Source: Dehalococcoidales bacterium
GTDB lineage: Bacteria > Chloroflexota > Dehalococcoidia > Dehalococcoidales > UBA2162
Direction of reading: 5' to 3'
Assembly (NCBI GenBank): GCA_020343555.1
Contig: CP070800.1
Location: 1,421,726-1,431,362 of the forward strand
DNA: 9,637 bases
The translations under genes were made by a program, and so were the position numbers. The notes beneath the pieces are model-generated. The model was given only the letters and a program-made list of their open reading frames with translations, did no database searches and was not told where the DNA came from. Position 1 is the stretch's first letter; the number at the start of each line of letters is the position of its first letter. This document shows positions 6,401 through 9,637 of this stretch, in pieces.

Positions 6401-8560
6401 ATGGAATTATTACATCATATTAGCTATAAACCGGCGAAGATATCTGCCGGTTATACAGATAGAATACTTAACATAAACCTGGATAACAATGAAATAACCA
6501 TCAGGGAACTTCCTCCGGATTTTAAAGATAAATATATCGGGGGACGTGGATATGCCTTGAAACTGATATGGGATGGGACAGCTAAAGCTACCCGATATGA
6601 CAGTCCTGAAAATATCCTGGTGATGGCAAGTGGTCCACTGGGAGGTGAAACGGGATTCCCGGCTACCAGTAAATTCATCGTGGGTACGATATCCCCACTT
6701 ACCGATACGTTTGTCGATTCCAATATCGGCGGTCATTTCGGACCGCTGCTGAAATTCGCCGGATTCGATGCTCTGGCGGTTACAGGCAAATCAGAGAAAG
6801 AAGTTGTCGTTATAATTGACGGTGACGCGGGAACAATCAGCATCGCCGTCGTGCCCGAATATGACGATGAGAATAATTCGGGCGCTCTTTCTTACGGTGA
6901 GAAACTACTGCTTGAGCTGAACAATGACGAATACACTGATACCATCACAGCAGTTACAGCCGGAAAAGGTGCAACAAACGCTCGATTCGGTATCCTCAAC
7001 AGCCTGTATTACGACCGGAGAAGAAACCGGATAAGAGCGAAGCAAGCCGGTCGGGGTGGTACCGGTACCGTGATGAGGACGAAGGGGATACGAGCGATTG
7101 TCGCCCGTTCCAGCCTGGCTAAAGCGAATGCGAACAATCCTGCCAATAAAGAAACGGTCAGGAATGCCGGTTCGCTGTTGCGACGTGTGGTCTCCGAAGT
7201 TGATCCCGGTCAATTGAACCTGGAAGCCTGGGGAACGACGATCCTTTCCGAGTACATGAACAAATTTCATATTCTACCGGTGAACAACTACCAGTACGGA
7301 CAGAGTGAGGACGCCCCAAAAATATTCGCCGCCGAGTTCCTTGAGAAATACTTCAGTAAGAACGTTCCGGACGGATGTTATTACGGATGTAACCTTGCCT
7401 GTGCCAAGGGATCGGAAGGTGTGAAGCTGACGATGGGAGATAAAGCCGGAAGCACGGTAAGTGTCGACGGTCCGGAGTATGAGACCGTGGCTGCTGTTAC
7501 CGCAATGGGTATCTTCGATCCACAGTTCGTGATGGAATACAACTGGTACTGCGACGAATATGGCCTTGATACGATTTCAACCGGTGTAACCACAGCTTTT
7601 TTCATGGAGTGTTTTCAGCGTGGTTACCTTACCGCAGATGATACCGGTTATGAACTGCAGTTCGGTGACAGGGAAGCGGCAATAAAGCTACTACATGAAA
7701 TTGCCGACGGAAAAGGATTTGGCAAGGTTGCCGGACAGGGAGTGGCCAGGAGTCGAAAGTGGGTGGCAGAGAAATATTCAGACCGGAACAGCGTATCGAT
7801 CGATGAAGTTACCGCTGAACTGAATAAGTTTGCCATGGAAGTCAAAGGTCTTGAGTTTTCGATGTACATCACCAAGGAGTCGCTTGCCCAGCAGGGCGGA
7901 TACGGTTTTGCTTTGAAAGGACCGCAGCACGATGAAGCCTGGCTTATATTCATCGACCAGGTCTACAACGAATTACCGACACTGGAACAGAAAGCAGATG
8001 CCTGCCGGTGGTTCCCGCTGATACGCACCTGGTTCAACGCTACCGGACTGTGCAAACTACCATGGATAGATGTGCGGAATCCCGAAGCAGCGAACACGTC
8101 GGAACCTTCGAAAAATTTCCCGACGCTTGAGTACTATATGAATTTCCTTAACGGTACAACAGGCAACAGGAAAACGATCGATGACATGATCAGCGACTCG
8201 GAAAGATTGTATATACTGCAGAAGCTTATCAATCTCAGGCAGGGGAAGGGTACCCGTGCCAGCGACCGTATCCCTGACAGGGCACTTGGTCCTGCATTCT
8301 TTAACGAATACGAAGCACGCATGGAATATTACAATTCCTGGCTTAAGGAACAGTCTGGTGATACCGAAATTACTTCCGAACCGGAACAGCGGCATGAACT
8401 GCTGATACAGAAAAGAAGGGATGCCTACAACCGATTGTGCGATATAGTATACGAGAAAAAAGGTTTTACTTCAGACTCTGTCCCAAGGCGTGAAACGGTC
8501 GAAAAGTTCAGCCTTCTCGATGACCAGGCGGACAAGCTGCTGGTTGAATACGGGCAATAA
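6401..8560 (+). CDS. aor: Aldehyde:ferredoxin oxidoreductase family enzyme (tungsto- or molybdo-bis-pterin)
   Basis: AOR-family enzymes oxidise aldehydes to carboxylates, or run the reverse, in the cytoplasm with ferredoxin, using a tungsten (rarely molybdenum) bis-pterin and one 4Fe-4S cluster. The N-terminal domain shows YIGGRGY at 45-51, PATSK then SPLT at 87-101, and GRGGTGTVM at 217-225. The catalytic part has GPEYET at 357-362, the pterin motif DEYGLD at 385-390, and KGPQH (H510) where relatives have RGxxH. Cluster ligands are C326, C330, C334 and C551; the last lies in NATGLC (546-551), the second pterin motif with Asn for the usual Asp. The first three Cys are spaced CX3CX3C, not the CX2CX3C of Pyrococcus AOR. 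At 719 residues it is over 100 longer than Pyrococcus AOR, with about 16 extra N-terminal residues and an extended C-terminus. The start follows GGAG (6388-6391), 9 nt away. It is followed 28 bp later by a MoaD-like gene. The subfamily and substrate are not assignable. Confidence 0.93.
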   Translation: MELLHHISYKPAKISAGYTDRILNINLDNNEITIRELPPDFKDKYIGGRGYALKLIWDGTAKATRYDSPENILVMASGPLGGETGFPATSKFIVGTISPLTDTFVDSNIGGHFGPLLKFAGFDALAVTGKSEKEVVVIIDGDAGTISIAVVPEYDDENNSGALSYGEKLLLELNNDEYTDTITAVTAGKGATNARFGILNSLYYDRRRNRIRAKQAGRGGTGTVMRTKGIRAIVARSSLAKANANNPANKETVRNAGSLLRRVVSEVDPGQLNLEAWGTTILSEYMNKFHILPVNNYQYGQSEDAPKIFAAEFLEKYFSKNVPDGCYYGCNLACAKGSEGVKLTMGDKAGSTVSVDGPEYETVAAVTAMGIFDPQFVMEYNWYCDEYGLDTISTGVTTAFFMECFQRGYLTADDTGYELQFGDREAAIKLLHEIADGKGFGKVAGQGVARSRKWVAEKYSDRNSVSIDEVTAELNKFAMEVKGLEFSMYITKESLAQQGGYGFALKGPQHDEAWLIFIDQVYNELPTLEQKADACRWFPLIRTWFNATGLCKLPWIDVRNPEAANTSEPSKNFPTLEYYMNFLNGTTGNRKTIDDMISDSERLYILQKLINLRQGKGTRASDRIPDRALGPAFFNEYEARMEYYNSWLKEQSGDTEITSEPEQRHELLIQKRRDAYNRLCDIVYEKKGFTSDSVPRRETVEKFSLLDDQADKLLVEYGQ

Positions 8561-8588
8561 TACTGGAAACTACGGATCAAGGAAAGAA

Positions 8589-8834
8589 ATGACGGCTTCA
8601 GTTGAATTTATGGGTACACAACGGAACCTTACCGGGACATCTTCGATGGAGATATCCATTACGGATTTTCCGGCGGTCAGCGATGTCCTCGAACATATCT
8701 CCGGTCTGTACCCCTCGTTGTATATAAACAAGTACAACACCATGATTACCGTGAACGACGAAATATCACCGGCTGACAGGATCCTGCAAGCCGGTGATAA
8801 AATCGTTTTCCTGCCTGTTATCGGGGGCGGTTAA
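8589..8834 (+). CDS. MoaD/ThiS-like beta-grasp sulfur carrier
   Basis: An 81-residue ubiquitin-fold protein ending in VIGGG, the C-terminal Gly-Gly that is adenylated and thiocarboxylated in MoaD and ThiS. The opening strand SVEFMG, the motif ITVND near the middle and the ending GDKIVFLPVIGGG match MoaD. MoaD donates sulfur to make the dithiolene of molybdopterin, the ligand of W or Mo in AOR enzymes, and dedicated MoaD-like genes often sit beside AOR genes. That context favours MoaD over ThiS. The start at 8589 follows AAGGAAAG, 28 bp after the AOR stop; an in-frame ATG at 8490 lies inside the AOR gene and would add 33 residues with no family similarity. The stop is 7 bp from the stop of a convergent cupin gene. 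Confidence 0.85.
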   Translation: MTASVEFMGTQRNLTGTSSMEISITDFPAVSDVLEHISGLYPSLYINKYNTMITVNDEISPADRILQAGDKIVFLPVIGGG

Positions 8835-8841
8835 TCCAGCG

Positions 8842-9387
8842 CTACCACTCTCCCAGGCCTTTCGGAACGGTGACCTTCCTTTCCGGGCTGTCATAATTCT
8901 GGTCGATGAACATCAGCTTTGCTCTCTGTTCCTCGGAAACAAGGTCAGGACGGGCTTTTTCCGTATGTTCGGGTTCCTGGCAGACTGTCATCACCAGGAA
9001 CGGTCTTTCCACTTTCTTTATTATCCAGGGGCCGTGCACGAATTCCGCCGGGAGATAGACCAGCGTGGAGCCGGTGATGACGTGCTTCTCCATCTCTTCT
9101 CCCATGTAGAACTCGATCTCCGCTCCCAGGTCATAGGGATTCTCCGGATCCATCCCGACATGTACCATTACTTCGGGTTCCTTGTGAGTGTGAGGTCCAT
9201 GCCCCATGTCATCCCATGATTTCATACCCGGGACAGCGCCGGGCTGTACCGGCACCCAGTGGATGTGATACTGGTGCGCGCCCTTGAGAATATCGTCCTC
9301 AAGATGGGCGATTACCGGACCGGAAGCGGTCTGATACCAGGGCTTGGGTCCCGAAAGAAAAAGGTTGTCATATTTGTTTTCAGTCAT
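8842..9387 (-). CDS. Cupin-domain protein (family copy 2)
   Basis: A 181-residue cupin on the minus strand. Motif 1 is HTHKEPE (H66, H68, E72), again H-x-H-x3-E, and motif 2 is LPAEFVHGP with H118, so a 3-His/1-Glu metal site is expected. The core VHVGMDPENPYDLGAE aligns with GFIGYDPQHPEDLGAE in the cupin at 4711-5169, and the motif 1 to motif 2 distance is nearly equal (46 against 44 residues). It has an N-terminal extension with several more His residues (H28, H38, H41, H43) and a charged C-terminal tail of about 45 residues that the other copy lacks. The start is fixed by AAGGAG on the minus strand at 9399-9394, 6 nt upstream. It converges on the MoaD-like gene. Enzymatic or binding role unknown. 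Confidence 0.85.
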   Translation of the reverse strand: MTENKYDNLFLSGPKPWYQTASGPVIAHLEDDILKGAHQYHIHWVPVQPGAVPGMKSWDDMGHGPHTHKEPEVMVHVGMDPENPYDLGAEIEFYMGEEMEKHVITGSTLVYLPAEFVHGPWIIKKVERPFLVMTVCQEPEHTEKARPDLVSEEQRAKLMFIDQNYDSPERKVTVPKGLGEW

Positions 9388-9393
9388 TTCTTG

Positions 9394-9399
9394 CTCCTT
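9394..9399 (-). promoter_or_regulatory. Ribosome binding site fixing the second cupin start
   Basis: AAGGAG on the minus strand lies 6 nt before the ATG at 9387. It argues against an in-frame upstream ATG at 9474, which would add 29 residues encoded by the palindromic repeat at 9418-9455. Confidence 0.75.
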
Positions 9400-9417
9400 G
9401 AAATTTGATTTATATAG

Positions 9418-9455
9418 ATTGCCACGTCTCGGCTGTTGACGCCGAGTCTCGCAAT
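9418..9455. repeat. Imperfect palindrome (ATTGC ... GCAAT)
   Basis: Outer arms ATTGC (9418-9422) and GCAAT (9451-9455) enclose inner arms CTCGGC (9428-9433) and GCCGAG (9441-9446) around a 7-nt loop. The outline, TTGCCACG then a variable hairpin then TCGCAATGAC, is one I recall as a dispersed repeat in Chloroflexota genomes; that is memory, not a search. It lies about 30 bp upstream of the minus-strand cupin. Confidence 0.65.
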
Positions 9456-9489
9456 GACATTCCAGTATACCCATACCGACCAGGACATT

Positions 9490-9523
9490 CCTCTCCCTCG
9501 ACGGGAGAGGTAAGGTGAGGGTG
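9490..9523. repeat. Second copy of the GC-rich hairpin repeat (single arm)
   Basis: CCTCTCCC (9490-9497) and GGGAGAGG (9503-9510) form an 8-bp stem around TCGAC, followed by TAAGGTGAGGGTG. It matches the reverse complement of 6091-6124 at 32 of 34 positions by eye. No opposing arm is visible downstream, so this looks like a solo arm. Confidence 0.75.
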
Positions 9524-9637
9524 TCTCCAGTCAGGGGATAGAAGCAGAAGCGGGGAATCTTAAGACAGCCTGTGACTTATGACTTATATTCAGGCAGAAC
9601 TATAATTAAACGGATTTCTGATTCAGTACACTAAGCC

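Noticed and set aside
8794..9219. A plus-strand frame of 141 codons over the second cupin
   Set aside because: It is antisense to the cupin and overlaps the MoaD-like gene's end; the minus-strand protein has clear metal-site motifs and a good ribosome site.

Overview
The window looks like part of an anaerobic, uncultured bacterial genome of moderate GC. My best guess is a sediment or subsurface lineage of the Dehalococcoidia (Chloroflexota), with Desulfobacterota as the main alternative. This rests on the gene mix (cytoplasmic flavin oxidases, CCG-type Fe-S protein, many SDR dehydrogenases, a tungsten-type aldehyde oxidoreductase), strong AAGGAGG ribosome sites, and GC-rich dispersed palindromes of a kind I recall from such genomes. 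No phylogenetic marker is present, so the assignment is weak.

Layout. Positions 1-5989 hold a tight six-gene plus-strand operon: an FAD-linked oxidase (cut by the left edge), a double 4Fe-4S / double CCG-domain electron-transfer protein, a second FAD oxidase of the VAO/PCMH fold, an SDR dehydrogenase, a small cupin, and a second SDR. Gaps are 14 to 44 bp and each internal gene has a clear Shine-Dalgarno. Positions 5990-6400 are a non-coding gap with a GC-rich inverted-repeat element (6032-6124), a probable extended -10 promoter (6214-6222) and a leader with two hairpins. Positions 6401-8834 hold a second plus-strand unit: a 719-residue aldehyde:ferredoxin oxidoreductase family enzyme and an 81-residue MoaD/ThiS-like protein ending in Gly-Gly. 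A second cupin of the same family as the operon cupin lies convergently on the minus strand (8842-9387), 7 bp from the MoaD-like gene. The last 250 bp (9388-9637) hold no gene but two palindromic repeats, one nearly identical to an arm of the 6032-6124 element.

How the parts may fit (inference). The two flavoproteins and the CCG Fe-S protein resemble the flavin/Fe-S division of labour in glycolate and lactate oxidases (GlcD/GlcF, LutA). The SDRs could handle an alcohol/ketone or alcohol/aldehyde step. The AOR could oxidise the resulting aldehyde to a carboxylate with ferredoxin as acceptor, and the MoaD-like protein would supply pterin dithiolene sulfur for its W or Mo cofactor. The two metal-site cupins are the only obvious family link between the two units. 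The substrate cannot be read from the sequence; a hydroxylated aromatic or other alcohol is a reasonable hypothesis because the VAO/PCMH fold includes p-cresol methylhydroxylase and vanillyl-alcohol oxidase.
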